Positions 39,731 through 50,777 of a DNA stretch of 64,000 bases are shown in pieces; positions within the stretch are counted from its first letter, which is position 1, and every line of letters begins with the position of its first letter. The position numbers and the translations under genes were made by a program. The notes beneath the pieces were generated by a model. That model was not told the DNA's origin, made no database searches, and saw only the letters and a list, made by a program, of their open reading frames with translations. The DNA lies in the NCBI GenBank assembly GCA_037389465.1, contig JAZARR010000089.1, forward strand, positions 1,488,001 through 1,552,000, read 5' to 3'. This stretch comes from Baylisascaris procyonis (taxonomy: Eukaryota > Nematoda > Chromadorea > Rhabditida > Ascarididae).

Positions 39731-42700
39731 CTGAAAGGGTGTGTAAGCAGTGACCTTTCGAACTCTGGAGCGTCTCATTGAACTTCGCAACTTATCGGCA
39801 CCATGGATAGTGACCTGTCGACGGATCATATTAATCTCATGTTGATCTGCTTTGTTAATATCGATCTGAAGGAATGCGTAAATCTCACGTACTGTTTGAT
39901 CCACTTCTGAATCGTCTATAAACGAATCTGTACCGCAATGCGCTTTATGTCTGCAAATATTTCTATATCGTTGAAGTGATTACAATTAACAATTATAAAA
40001 TTATAATTTATTTAGAGGGGCTTAAATTCCTAAACGTTACGTTATTTGATTGAATTAATTTTATTTCGTTCATTAATTTAGTCATTCATATAAAAAATTT
40101 TCACTATGTTGGATGATACATTTGCGCATTTATTGTTTCACATAAGTCCGAAAACTATGAGTTTCACATCTTTTAATAACTTTAGTTAAATTTAATGTTG
40201 ATTTTTTCTTGCAAAAAAAAACTTTTCAATCGAATAGAAATATCCATCAGGGAAATAAGAGTGATATTTCCTTTTACAATAAAATTTTTCAATCCACCAG
40301 ATATGGCGAAAGAAAAAAAATTACGGGAATATGAGATAAGTGGTGAAAAGTAGATGATAAGATGATAAGATAAGGGATGAAAACGTTCCTCGATAAGAAC
40401 TTCAAAGAAAGACGCGACTATAGTTTAACGAAATAGAATGGCGAATTTCTTTTTCGAATGGATTTCTCTATTTGTTGAAATATAGGAAGGGGTTCTAATC
40501 AATGTATTACGATACACAAAATCGGTAGGAAATCCAATATCGAGTTTATTCAATCCTTTGTTCTTTTTCATGTCGGATTTTCTCCGCTTCGGAACTGATT
40601 GTTTCAATGACGTGATCGCATTGTACATCTTTGTAGAAAGATCGCTGGATATTCCTAAATGTTTGATTTTTTTAGTTTATTATTCTCCATTCTCAAATAT
40701 TAAGAAGAAAAAAAAACAGATTTGCTTCTGCCTAGATTAATTATGGTGATATCATGTCTGTTTGTATCGGTGTATGTCCGTTGTCTGTCTGTCCGTCTGT
40801 CTGTGTATGTCTGTCTGCCCGGGTAGTTTCACCTTAGCAATGAATAAAAACGATTAAAAAATGCTATTGACATAAAATTCGCCCCTCTATTAGCATATAT
40901 TATGTTGTTTCAACGAGTCCGGAAGAAATCCTCGATATTTAAGGTGCAAAAATAATTGACATCCATTTTACGTTCGTTGAATATTTATTTCAAATGGGTC
41001 GATTCATAGTTGAGCTAAACTTTTATGGAAGATTGATTTGAATGAGCAATTAAATCATTTAAAATATGCAGGCATTATTTTGTATATTTTCTTTCTTTGT
41101 TTATTATACATAAAATTGATTACTCATTAAGTAAAATATAAAAAATGCATGTTCTATCAGTTGTTCTAGCGACATTCACTTATCAATGATTTTTTTCCTT
41201 TTCATTCCAGGATTGATTCATTTAAGTCAACTTGTGTTATATAAATTCAACTTGTGTTATATAAATTCAACTTGTGTTATATAAATACAACTTGTGTTAT
41301 ATGTCCACTTCCTTTGGCAAGTTTTACGCTGTTTAATTTTACGCATATTTTATAATCGATGAAAAGCAAAATAAACCCTTTTTGAGAAAGGATATCTTAT
41401 ATAACGATGAATGGGTGGGGCATTAAGAAGGATGCTTTTATGCTATCGAACTATGGCGTAGAGCGCAAATTTCGATACTTCAAATGAAAGCCTACGATCT
41501 CATTAATCCTCCCTTTACCGTTGGAAAAACGATTCGCCTTAGGCTACTGAAATAACCTCCCTTTTCCGGATAGCCCGAAATATTATTTATTTTCATAGAT
41601 TTTAAACGTTATTGTGATTTTATATAATCTCAACTCTAATAACCTTCTGTAGTTCAATAAGCCTCTATCATAATTCTTTGAATAAGGTAACCCTGAGGCT
41701 GTATTCTGTAGAATACGGTATTCGAATGTACTATACGAATGCTTGATTAATGAGGTAGTATGGAATGAAGTTTGCTGCATTAGTGTGAAGGAAATTCTCC
41801 AGGCTGAACTATGAGGCCTAATAGTGAATGCTCAAAGATCAACGATTACTGAATGCTCAAAGATCAAAGATTACCTCCTTTAGCTGTCGTATTACTTTGT
41901 ATTTTGGGAAGTTGATGAGTTTCGCAAGTAGTCTGCTTCGAGGTTTCAGCAGATTTTTCTCTTTGCAATAATTCTTTAGTTTCATTTATTAAAGGAATCT
42001 GAAAATTATATTATAACTTAGGAAGCGTTGATTTAGCAGTGCAGAAAAGGGAAATAAAGATAAATGGGCGATAACTTATCAACGAAAAGAAAGGAGTTCT
42101 ATGAGGAAATCAAAATTCAATTCATAAAGAAAAAAAAATCTTATTTAGCGAATAAATTTCAAATTTAAATTTTTGAATTTTTAAATATATCATTTTTAAA
42201 TCGTTTGAAGTTAGTTATATGAATTATAATATTCTGCGTAATATTATAGTATAAAATTCTTGAAATATTCCAACTGCCTTGATTAGGAGATTATTGATGG
42301 TTTCTATTTTTTTTACGAGCGTATCATATACGAAATTCGAAAAACAATACGATGAACTAAAATGCTTTTATATATAAAAATTGATAGCTTTAATGCGCTA
42401 TTTTTTTTATTACTTACCAATGAAATTACCATAACGATTAGGGAGTACAATAACTATGCCGATATCTGGTTTTCTAGTTTAGGCAACCAAATATTCTCAT
42501 GAATTCTAATATGAAATTATAGATCATAATTGTTATCGGAAGTTATTACCGATTGTTGAGTGGCTTGTATTTGTGTTGTATTTATACATCCTTTTTTCAT
42601 CGCTTTACGTCGTTTCCTCTCTAAACATAGATTTTATTCGAAAATTTGCATAATAATTAAATTTTTCAAGAAGTTTTTTTTTGAATATTTCCCATATTCA

Positions 42701-43389
42701 GTAGGAATATTATCCATCTTTAGAACATTTTTACTAATATTTCTTTTTTCTTTTGTTTTCTATAACGACGTCCTTCTATCGTAAAACTGATCGTTCAATG
42801 TAGCTCTCTTCTGTTCTCATCAAAAACTCTTCCAGCTTCCAGTAACATTCTCGACTCCTATCATTTAGTAATCCATTTTATGAAGTTATGCAAATATTTC
42901 TAGGATCGTTTTATGGTAAAACCGTGTATTTATATGTGGATAAGCTTCTCCATCGATATGGTACTATTATTTGTTGACCTAAATTAGTCTCTAAAATTTG
43001 ACAAATATCTTCTACAAGTTGAATTATTCGCTTGCACCAAGTTCATTCCAAAGTGACGTCATCGTAAATTGAAATACAAAAATTAGCCTAATTTATGTAT
43101 TTTCTCACTTTATTTGTAAGTTATTCAGGAGAAGGAATCAAAATGCTTACCGATTTGCTGATTGTGAACAGTGAAGAAAAATTTCTCTGCTTCAGCGCTT
43201 AATGAAAAATTTAGCGCATAGATCGTATCGTCATCCGCTTCAAATGTTACCAAATTTGGATGATTCTTTATAAAAATCACATCGGGACTCCTTAAAAAAA
43301 CCATTCAAATATTTTTAAAAAATATTTCGATTTAAATATTTCAACAATTGAATGTTTCTAATATTAAGCATGAAAATATCGCCAACTGT

Positions 43390-43425
<36 letters not shown>

Positions 43426-45797
43426 TATCCTAAGTAGATGGTTTCATGAATTTTTTTTTCATTTTTTCTACTATTTTGTGAAAAAAATAGATGCGAATTA
43501 TAAATGCAAATTTATTATCCTTTAGAATTTAAAATGAAATGAGTTCAAATCGAATTGTGAATCAGATGAATTTTTTTCTCATATTGTAAAAAATTTTCAA
43601 TTTTTCTTTTGTAAAAAATTTTCAATTTTTCTTTTATAATAGAATTTCAAAAATTCCCTTCTCAAAAAAAGGTTATATGTTTATTTCTTTGGCATTATGA
43701 AAGAAAAAAAATCTCTTAGGTAATATTGTAAAAGAAAGTGATATTTTATTCGGTATAGATGTTTTACCGTCTAATGATGAATGTATTACAAGAAATAACT
43801 TCGATACAAGCAATTCGATGACCCCTAAAATAGCCAGCTGAGAGGTATTTGAATAAACGACTCAGGTGGAGTTTATTTTTGTTCTCTATGATATCTGCTA
43901 GAGTTGGAATATAATTTCATTGTTTTCAAGCCAAAAATTTCAACAATAATCTTTCATCAATTCACAATGGGCTATATTTCTTTCAGTTGGTATTTCATTG
44001 CCCTTACAAAACGGTTGATTGCTTTTGCTCATTAATTAGGACATTATTTAACGAAATGATTTACTCACTGGTCACTTCTTTTCATGAGGTCATCTTATTG
44101 AGTAGCCAAGAAGTGGACATTCACGTTATAGGGATACCGCTCTAAATTTGTGAGGAAATGAGCATAGTATTAACCATTTTGCTTATATATTAATGGCTAT
44201 ATAACGCCGAGATATAATATAAATTATAAAATAATGGTTGCTTACACTATAAGTTTCCATCTTCCCATTGATGAACCCATAAATCCTGGGTCGATTAATT
44301 GTACGCTGACCTCTCTTCTATTATAATCACGTACATAGCAAGCGATACCTATTCCAATTATTTCCCATCGATATTTTTGCATATCAGCTTGTAGTAATTG
44401 CACAACACCGGTTGCTAACGTCTAAAATGCAAAAAAAATTTTCATTCAAATAATATTTGCAACAGCATATTTATTATATAATAAAAAATTCGTTGAAATT
44501 GGAATTTCATTTTTCTATGGGATATTTTTTTAAAGATCTAAATATTTATAAAATATAAAAAAAAAATTAAACCAATAAATATTTATTTCTATAGTGAAAA
44601 GTGATCAGCGAATAATTGGACTTAACCGATAACTTCAAATCTAATATGTCTACTTTACATGAAAGTTGTAAAATCTATAAAGGCGACAAATTCGGCTAAT
44701 ATTTCTAGGCTCGCATAAGCTGTAGTCCTCTCTTCGATGAGTATTGAGCACTGCCTAAGTTTAGCCACCTTCAATTCTAACATAGAGAGTAGTTTAGAAT
44801 GCTTACCATATTCAATTGTAACACAAAATTTGCATAATAATATGAAAGAATATGCTTGATTTGAAATATGATATTCATGTATTTCCGTGGAAATGCAAAA
44901 GTGATAGGTCATCTTATCTATATAAATTTGTTTCTTGCATATTGGGGACTTTTTAATACTCTCTATGAAAATTCTTTAATGGAAAATACGGATGTAATTT
45001 AGGTGATGAATTTTATTTATATTATGTCGTGTCGATTATTTTTATATCAGTTTCTTTTCTATACTTATTGCTGAGAGAAAGAATAATATTGAAAAAAAAA
45101 CGCAACAGATATCAATGTAATTTTAAAAAAAAAGAAACTTACAAAACAACGTGAACCAAGATAATCGAATATTTTTTTATTGTCAGATGGCTTCAATAGA
45201 GTTGTGCTCACATTTTCACGTGAATTTGTGCTGAAATATGAAATTAAAGTATTGCTTTCGGGGAGCTATATGCAAAAGAAAATATAAAAAAGAGCAACTT
45301 TCGTTTAGCTTCAGAAATCTCCACCTTTTAGAGCCTCATAACGGATAAGCTTCCGCTTGGGGATATGTTTATTTACTTATTTAATTAATTTATTTACTCG
45401 TTTATTTAAATGGTTTGTAGTTTTTTTATTCATATATAATTTTTATACAAGCTTTTATATGTGTTTGCAACAATATTTACAAGCTATATATCTATAGGAC
45501 TGTATAAGATTTGCATATTGTTCATTTTCATATGTCTATTTAATAATCGATATTTTGCACCGAATTTTGCAGCTCAATATTTCCATCCAGTCATAATGGC
45601 GTAAAATGCATAATCTACATAATCTTTTAAATTTTTGAATTAAACTAATATTCATCATTCATCGATATTAACGAATATAATTACAAATTCGAATAAACAA
45701 AAAGAATATTTCTTTCAATTAATAAACAATTTATTTACCTTTGATGAATCATTGTATTCGTTATTTCGTTATTTGATGATGGTAAAACTTTGTGATT
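33394..45797 (-). CDS. wsp-1: wsp-1: WASP/N-WASP actin nucleation-promoting factor
   Basis: Activates the Arp2/3 complex downstream of Cdc42 to build branched actin. Minus-strand exons, transcript order: 45739-45797, 45143-45230, 44246-44421, 43151-43290, [small link exon unresolved], 41875-41998, 40516-40654, 39755-39950, 35569-36066, 34528-34660 and 33394-33452; 36766-36852 is an optional in-frame exon. About 540 codons. Domains in order: WH1, basic stretch, CRIB/GBD, polyproline, one WH2, central helix, acidic tail. All junctions match in phase except 43151 to 41998, where a short exon must be missing. The start could be the ATG at 45752-45750 (reading MIHQ...) if a spliced leader is added at the TATCACAG acceptor before 45797; an upstream exon is also possible. 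The 3' end faces gbf-1. Confidence 0.92.
33593..33893 (+). other. GC-rich, TATA-containing block inside a wsp-1 intron
   Basis: Clearly richer in GC than its surroundings. It has GGGTATAAAAGAGGGTCG near 33632 and ends with a good + strand splice donor (GGCAAG|GTAAGC at 33891). No open frame was recognised. It could be a solo LTR, a promoter plus non-coding first exon on the + strand, or a decayed mobile element. Confidence 0.3.
35569..36066 (-). other. wsp-1: wsp-1 proline-rich exon and first half of the WH2 motif
   Basis: A 498-nt exon, phase 0 at both ends. It contains SARTSHPPPSSVYIP, then an uninterrupted run of 13 prolines near the 3' end, and ends SQGRQNLLE, the start of the WH2 helix. 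Polyproline is the profilin/SH3-binding region of WASP proteins. The proline run is encoded by an almost pure GGT/GGC repeat on the + strand (about 35653-35695). Confidence 0.9.
36766..38791 (-). CDS. Candidate mini-exons in a wsp-1 intron (nested small gene or alternative wsp-1 exons)
   Basis: Two minus-strand exons with good acceptors lie inside the intron between wsp-1 exons 39755 and 36066. Exon 38700-38791 (TCAATTTTAG acceptor, GTTAGT donor) reads PAMLNINENDVEYLMAAADG then LNNLQDVRDS. Exon 36766-36852 (TGTATTTTCAG acceptor) joins it in phase 2 to give LGQIRIKANTLAKICEKN and a stop at TAA, about 53 codons from the ATG at 38785. In phase 0 the same second exon instead reads RTNSNKGKYISKDMREEC and would insert 29 in-frame residues in WASP. 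The first reading looks like a helical small protein; I do not recognise a family. Confidence 0.35.
37780..38040. repeat. ~33-bp minisatellite
   Basis: About seven imperfect copies of a unit containing AATACCTGTATTTTATACCT and then GTACTCTCTAA. The unit is near a multiple of three, so it produces a spurious LYLY-type open frame. It lies in the large wsp-1 intron. Confidence 0.9.
39064..39180. repeat. 32-bp minisatellite
   Basis: About 3.5 copies of a GC-richer unit with TCTAGGATCGGTCTAGGCTC and GGGCTCAGTC, in the wsp-1 intron. Confidence 0.92.
39656..39725. repeat. (TA)n microsatellite
   Basis: About 35 TA units preceded by TATCT repeats, 30 bp downstream (in transcript sense) of the wsp-1 GBD exon. 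Confidence 0.98.
39755..40654 (-). other. wsp-1: wsp-1 basic stretch, CRIB motif and GTPase-binding domain
   Basis: Exon 40516-40654 ends KNKGLNKLDIGFPTDF plus GT; exon 39755-39950 adds A to give V and continues HKAHCGTDSF. Joined, the motif I-G-F-P-T-D-F-V-H-K-A-H-C-G fits the CRIB consensus (I-x-x-P-x-x-F-x-H-x-x-H-x-G) exactly. A lysine-rich PIP2-type basic stretch precedes it. The following VREIYAFLQ and GADKLRSSMRRS resemble the autoinhibitory GBD helices. Cdc42-GTP binding is therefore expected. Confidence 0.88.
40754..40819. repeat. (TGTC)n-like low-complexity tract
   Basis: Degenerate TGTC/TGTCCG repeats in a wsp-1 intron. Confidence 0.85.
41226..41303. repeat. 20-bp tandem repeat, four copies
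   Basis: Four near-perfect copies of TCAACTTGTGTTATATAAAT in a wsp-1 intron. Confidence 0.95.
41825..41874. repeat. 25-bp tandem duplication spanning a wsp-1 splice donor
   Basis: Two copies (one mismatch) of a unit ending GATTAC on the + strand, at 41825-41849 and 41850-41874. On the minus strand each copy begins GTAATC, so the 5' splice site of exon 41875-41998 is present twice, 25 nt apart. Confidence 0.9.
43151..45797 (-). other. wsp-1: wsp-1 WH1 (EVH1) domain exons
   Basis: Exons 45739-45797, 45143-45230, 44246-44421 and 43151-43290. The conserved block is NKKIFDYLGSRCF + TLATGVVQLLQADMQKYRWE + IGIACYVRDYNRREVSVQLI, then KNHPNLVTFEADDDTIYALN and AEAEKFFFTVHNQQI. The pattern (IF-LG-RC-TLA-VVQL, a single W, CYVRD, F--D-----NF---EA--F) is that of the WASP WH1 domain, which binds WIP-type proline peptides. 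Phases: 2|1, 0|0, GT|G, then G|. Confidence 0.92.
43389..43424. repeat. (TTTA)n microsatellite
   Basis: Nine TTTA units in a wsp-1 intron. Confidence 0.97.
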
Positions 45798-47670
45798 CTG
45801 TGATATAAAATTCCTCATTCACCTTAAATTCAAAAATTGTCACCGTTCTATCGGAAATTGAATAATATTTTTTTTTTAATATTAGATTCAACGACGACGA
45901 GTTATTTCCCATATTAGTTGAAATTTTTATTGAAATAATATTTCGATAGATTAATTTTGTTCATTTTCACATTCAGCTATTTGAATCTTAAAGAAATCTC
46001 TATAAAAACTTTATAATTTTTACGAAATAAATCTTATGAAGTAAGTAAAATTAATCGAAAATGAAAAAGATTTGGTCATTTCTAAGAATGCGTTTATTTC
46101 GATACAACTTAACATTTTTTGATTAGGTTTTCTTTTGTGAATTTTTTTAAAAAATTTTTATAATTTCATATTTTTTTATCAAAATTTATAGCTGAATATT
46201 TTGAAGTTACTTATTGGCTATTGTTTACGAGAATTTACCTACCACTAAGTAAGTGTATGACTGCTAAAAAATTAACTTTTATGCTAAGACTGTGGAAATA
46301 AAACGCTGAAATCACATCAAATGGTCTCATTAGATGATCAGCGATTAAATAATCTTTGATGAGCAGCTAAACTGAATTTAAAAAAAAAAAGTGAGATTCT
46401 GAAAAATTTTGTATTTCTGGATCATTTTCCCCTGAAAATTTCAGGAATTGTTAGGTCTATTGTGTTCTTATAAGCAAATTTTGTCCCGTTTTACTCGTTT
46501 ATAAGAGGCAAGAAAGAGGAGAGGAAGTTCGCAAGGAGTTATTAATAATATATAGTGCACATACTCGATAATGCTTTATCTTTAAGTTTTTCTTGCTTTT
46601 GAATTATTACAAAAAAACTGTCAGATTTTTTGAACGAATCGGATTTTTAAAGGTTTTTTTTTTCCCATAGTATTCATACGTATGAGTTATGCTATTTAAT
46701 GTTATTAAACAAAGCGATCAAGAAAATATATATGTTGCAGGTTTATATTGATAAGAGAAATGCGCTTTCTATGGGAACGAACTTTGCCAATGGGCCTAAT
46801 ATATGGAAGCGGCAATGAGAAAATTAAAAGTAAGTAATTTAATAACTCTAATAAATTTTTTTACCTTTAAAGCTAAAAAGTAATAGCACTAACTAAGTAA
46901 GTAAAATTGTAGAATTTTTAACTGGAATCTGTCAACTCAATATTTAAGAATCAAAGAAATAAGTGGTAGACAAAACTAGGAGGTAATAGTGGGTGACTAA
47001 ATATTTGATAAGGAAATAATGAAAGTCTTCACACTTACTCTTCATACCCAAATATAGTGTTTTTTGCAAAGGAAAAAACTTGCTATTTCTTACGAAAATT
47101 GTCCGGGGCGCAAATGTCGTGGCATAAAATCCGGAACAGATCCCCGGAAAGGTTTTAGACAGCATTGTTTTTATGAAGTGGCTAGAGAATTTCCTACAGG
47201 ATGGGAAAATTATATCAGTAGGTAAAGGTGGATGAAAGAAAAGAAGCACGTAAGCATCTTCATCAACAAACATTTTGAGTTGAATGCGACGTTTAATTTC
47301 AAAGTGCACTATGATAAGAAATAACAGTGCAACAATTTTTGGATTGGTGATTGCAACACGTAGCATCGCCTTATTTAGTCAACAAACATCACCACTTGAA
47401 ATTTTTTTCATATTCGAATTGAAGAGTAATGGGGAAAATTTGTTTAAATTTTTTGTAATTTTATGAAATTTTCATAATATATTATTAACAAAAATGGAAA
47501 AACATGCTAAAATAATGGGCATGATGTTTTTTTTTTTAAATCGCGCTTTTTAGACCAATGGATAAAATGAAGCGTAAATTGCCCATAACTCGTCCCTAAG
47601 ATTTATCAACTCGAAATTCCGCTTAAGAGGATCACTTTATCGCGTAGGTAGATTACGGGCACTAAATTTC

Positions 47671-47671
<1 letters not shown>

Positions 47672-47722
<51 letters not shown>
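47672..47722. repeat. (TA)n microsatellite
   Basis: About 25 TA units between partially inverted flanks (see findings). Confidence 0.98.
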
Positions 47723-47724
<2 letters not shown>

Positions 47725-48572
47725 GCAGATAGACATGGGCAGAACCTAGGGACAATACACATTTCGAATATACCTAAGCGGAAATTAATCAAAAATTAAT
47801 CCATAATTTATGGGGAATTCTGGAAGCATCTAACAACAGTTAGACAGGGTCGTAGATGAATTCGAATCGAATTTGCGGCATTCATGAATCACAGCAATGA
47901 ATTCAGCTTAAATGAGCATCCTTACACAAGAGTGCTCCTTTATGGGGAATATTGCAAAGAATGTCACCTTAAAGGCAATAAAGTGAATCACTTAAGTAAT
48001 CAATATACCAACACTAACAGTCTTATCGCTATTCATTGCAAGATGAACACTCACATATCATCGGAGTTTAGGCTAGAATAATGTAGTTAATTGTAATATA
48101 TAACATTCATTATATATTTAAGAAAAAAAAAAGATAAAACAATTTTTTGAATGATCGTTGATAATTTCTTAGGTAAATTAGGAAGCCGTTTTTTTTAAAT
48201 TTAAATTTTTTATTTTTTTTATTTCGAACAATTTTATTTCTAATATTAAATCGAAAAATATTTTTATCGATATTAAATTTTAAAAGTTATGAAATCATCA
48301 TAAAAATTGGGCATTTCAAGTAAATTTTTTTTTTTTTTAAGTGTGCTAATTTTTCGTTGATTTCATCTATGTTATTTTTCATTTTTATATGCAAAATTAA
48401 TCTATTTATTCGTAATTGTCAATAAAGTGCAGGGGATTTATAAAAAATTACTCTCTTATTTAATTACAATAGAATAGAATAGCATTTACATTCCTCAAAA
48501 AATAACAGTGTGAGATAGTGTTTTTTTTTTCAAGAAGTTTTTATTTATTTTATTTTTAGAGAAGCTAATCAG

Positions 48573-48574
<2 letters not shown>

Positions 48575-48623
<49 letters not shown>
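48575..48623. repeat. (TA)n microsatellite
   Basis: About 24 TA units in the COMM gene/wsp-1 spacer. Confidence 0.98.
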
Positions 48624-48624
<1 letters not shown>

Positions 48625-49420
48625 TATAAGCGATCTAATATTGAAGCGGAATGGTTAGAGAATGAAGCTAAAATTCGGTTAAATTTAGTTCATTTATTCA
48701 AACGCACCAAATTTAAATCTAGAGGTGAAAAATCACCAAGTGTGAAGTTTTTAAAAATGAATGTTGAAAATTATTCGTATTAGAGTAATCTTTGAGATAA
48801 AAAAAAGATTTGAAAATAAAGAGGTAAAAATTTATCAAAGTATTTATAATATGCTTCATATTTTATGAAAAATTTAATAGCGATTATTCTACATTGAGAT
48901 TGTCATTGCAAGTAGAGAAATTTGAAAAATTAATGAATGAAATAAAATTTTGAAAAAAATTTTTGGCAAAAAAACTGTTTCCGGTCCGGAGCCGGAAATA
49001 AATTTTGTTTCCGGTTCTAAAAATTGTTTCTGGTTCTTATTTCCTCCTGAAATATTTAAATAAGAATCGTCATAATCCACTGCAGATCTCTTTTTTTTTA
49101 TGAATTTGTCGATTTTCCCTTAATGCGATATTTACTGTCGTCGTTTATTTCATAGTTTATCGTACTTACCTATGCAAAACTCTTTAATTTTCACCAAAGA
49201 CCAAAGTTCAAAGATCAGCCGCTTGATTTTTCTGTGGTGAGAGATGCTTTATTGTAAAGTAACATTTATTGAAATATATTTATTTTATTTAAAAAGTATT
49301 ACTTTCAAATATACTTATATGGCGATGACGTCATATAAACACTTAAATATTTTCTATACAAATAGAGCATATACAGTAGAAGTAATATTTAAGAATACAT
49401 TTGCATTCATAGATCAATAC

Positions 49421-50517
49421 TTAAGACGTGTCGATTAATTGATTCAATTGTTGAATAAATTGTGTGAATTCAGCGATCGGAATGCGTACGACGTGATGTT
49501 TGATAGATCCTTTAGGATCTTTTGTTTTGAATTCCAAATTGACGAATGTTTTACCCATAGAGTTCGTATCGGAACCAGCAACATTTACTGAAATTTAAAA
49601 AATATTTGAATAAAAAAAAAATTCATCTCTTTATTTGAATAAAAATTAGGGAGGAATGGGGGGGGGAGGGGGAAAACGTATTGTAGAAGAATTTCAGGAT
49701 TTTCAGGTGAAGGAGTGCATTCTTTTCAGGTTTAGTCGGTCATAAAAGCTTAAATTTGTATACGATTGGGTTTTGGGAAAATTTATCATTAAACCCAAAA
49801 ATTGAACGCATTTTCAGCTATGCTAACAGATTTAGAGACATTAAAGTATCATATCTAACACTGAATAAAATCTGCGAATCTCGATACTAGTATAAAATTG
49901 AGTCTAGTTGAGTATATTTTACTTCGATCTCTGTATTTATTTTCTAATTTTTTTTTTCAATTACAGGCTTTATCGTTATTTTAAGTGATTATTATTCTGC
50001 AAAGGGAGTTTTTTTTTTTTTTTTTAATATGTGGTCGAAATTTTAGTAATAGTTCCATCATCTCAATCAAAAATTTTTCACGTTTTTGAAAATTATAAAA
50101 AAAATTAACTTCAATACCTGTAAAAGCATATGACACACCTTCAAGAGTTTCCATTATACCATCGATGATGAATCTTCTATCGCATCTAATTTGCAGAATC
50201 ACCTGAAAACAGGAAATAAAAACATGGGCGACACATTGCGACGACAACAAATGACGTCAGTTACTTCGTTTATTTCTAGAGTTACTTTTATAGGGAAGTA
50301 AAAGTAAAACTGTTACTAAAATTTCGATTATTTCAGCCTGGGCAAGCAACAAGGATCAAACTCCCAGGACCGTCAATTCATTGCTCCCAGCATCAGCGCA
50401 ATGGATGGAGCCATAATCGAAGTGCGAACCTGTTTGTATAGTTCAATAAGCGACCAAAAATCGTTGCAGGACCGCGTAAACTTTAAGAGCCCTATAGCAA
50501 CAGATCTGATGGTCTCT
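49421..50517 (-). CDS. COMM-domain protein, COMMD7-like (5' end not found)
   Basis: COMMD proteins form the Commander complex that works with retriever in endosomal cargo recycling. Minus-strand exons: 50430-50517 (ETIRSVAIGLLKFTRSCNDF...LIELYKQ), 50118-50202 (VILQIRCDRRFIIDGIMETL...), and 49421-49587 ending TAA (VNVAGSDTNSMGKTFVNLEF...RIPIAEFTQFIQQLNQLIDTS). Splice phases agree (0, then ACA G|TA). The last 60 residues align by eye with the COMM domain of COMMD7: V-x-GS near the start, a FVNLEFK strand, an IPIAEFTQF helix start. The exon 50430-50517 needs a further upstream exon (phase 2) that I could not find; this exon is also the least certain. Assignment to the COMM family rests on pattern, so moderate confidence. 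Confidence 0.55.
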
Positions 50518-50777
50518 CTGCGGTCAGGCGAAGAGGCGATAAGGTCAGCATTGTTACGAGTGGAGGGTTCTCTATCATTTTTTTTTTCATTTCATTGAGG
50601 CGTTGTTACACCTGCTAGCAATAGATATAAATCTCTTCAAGTACCTTAATTTTATAATATCAGGCTTTTAGATATTACCGTCTTTTTTATTTACAATAAA
50701 AGATGTTCCATTTTCAAACAACGTGATCATGTTATAGGTAAGAAGTGTTGAATGCGAGTCTCATCGATTCGTCGACA

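Larger units (their letters stand above)
45798..49420. other. Spacer between COMM-domain gene and wsp-1
   Basis: 3.6 kb, AT-rich, with two TA microsatellites (47672-47722 and 48575-48623). It may hold the wsp-1 promoter and an unseen first exon. A 140-codon minus-strand frame at 46944-47366 has no recognisable similarity and is probably not a gene. Confidence 0.6.

Noticed and set aside
40425..40628. Apparent loss of both CRIB histidines in WASP (IGFPTDFVYRNTLI)
   Set aside because: This is intron read-through. A GTGTATCG donor in phase 2 joins to the 39950 acceptor and restores V-H-K-A-H-C-G.
46944..47366. 140-codon minus-strand frame between the COMM gene and wsp-1
   Set aside because: Phe/Ile/Leu-rich translation typical of AT-rich spacer; no motif or splice support.
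45739..50517. wsp-1 and the COMM gene as one operon
   Set aside because: Same strand, but the 3.6-kb gap is long for a nematode operon and no trans-splice signal beyond a single TATCACAG is visible.
50401..50598. 65-codon + strand frame just upstream of ALKBH8
   Set aside because: It overlaps the minus-strand COMM exon, lacks family similarity, and no phase-fitting join to the ALKBH8 first exon was seen. Kept only as a possible overlap in findings.
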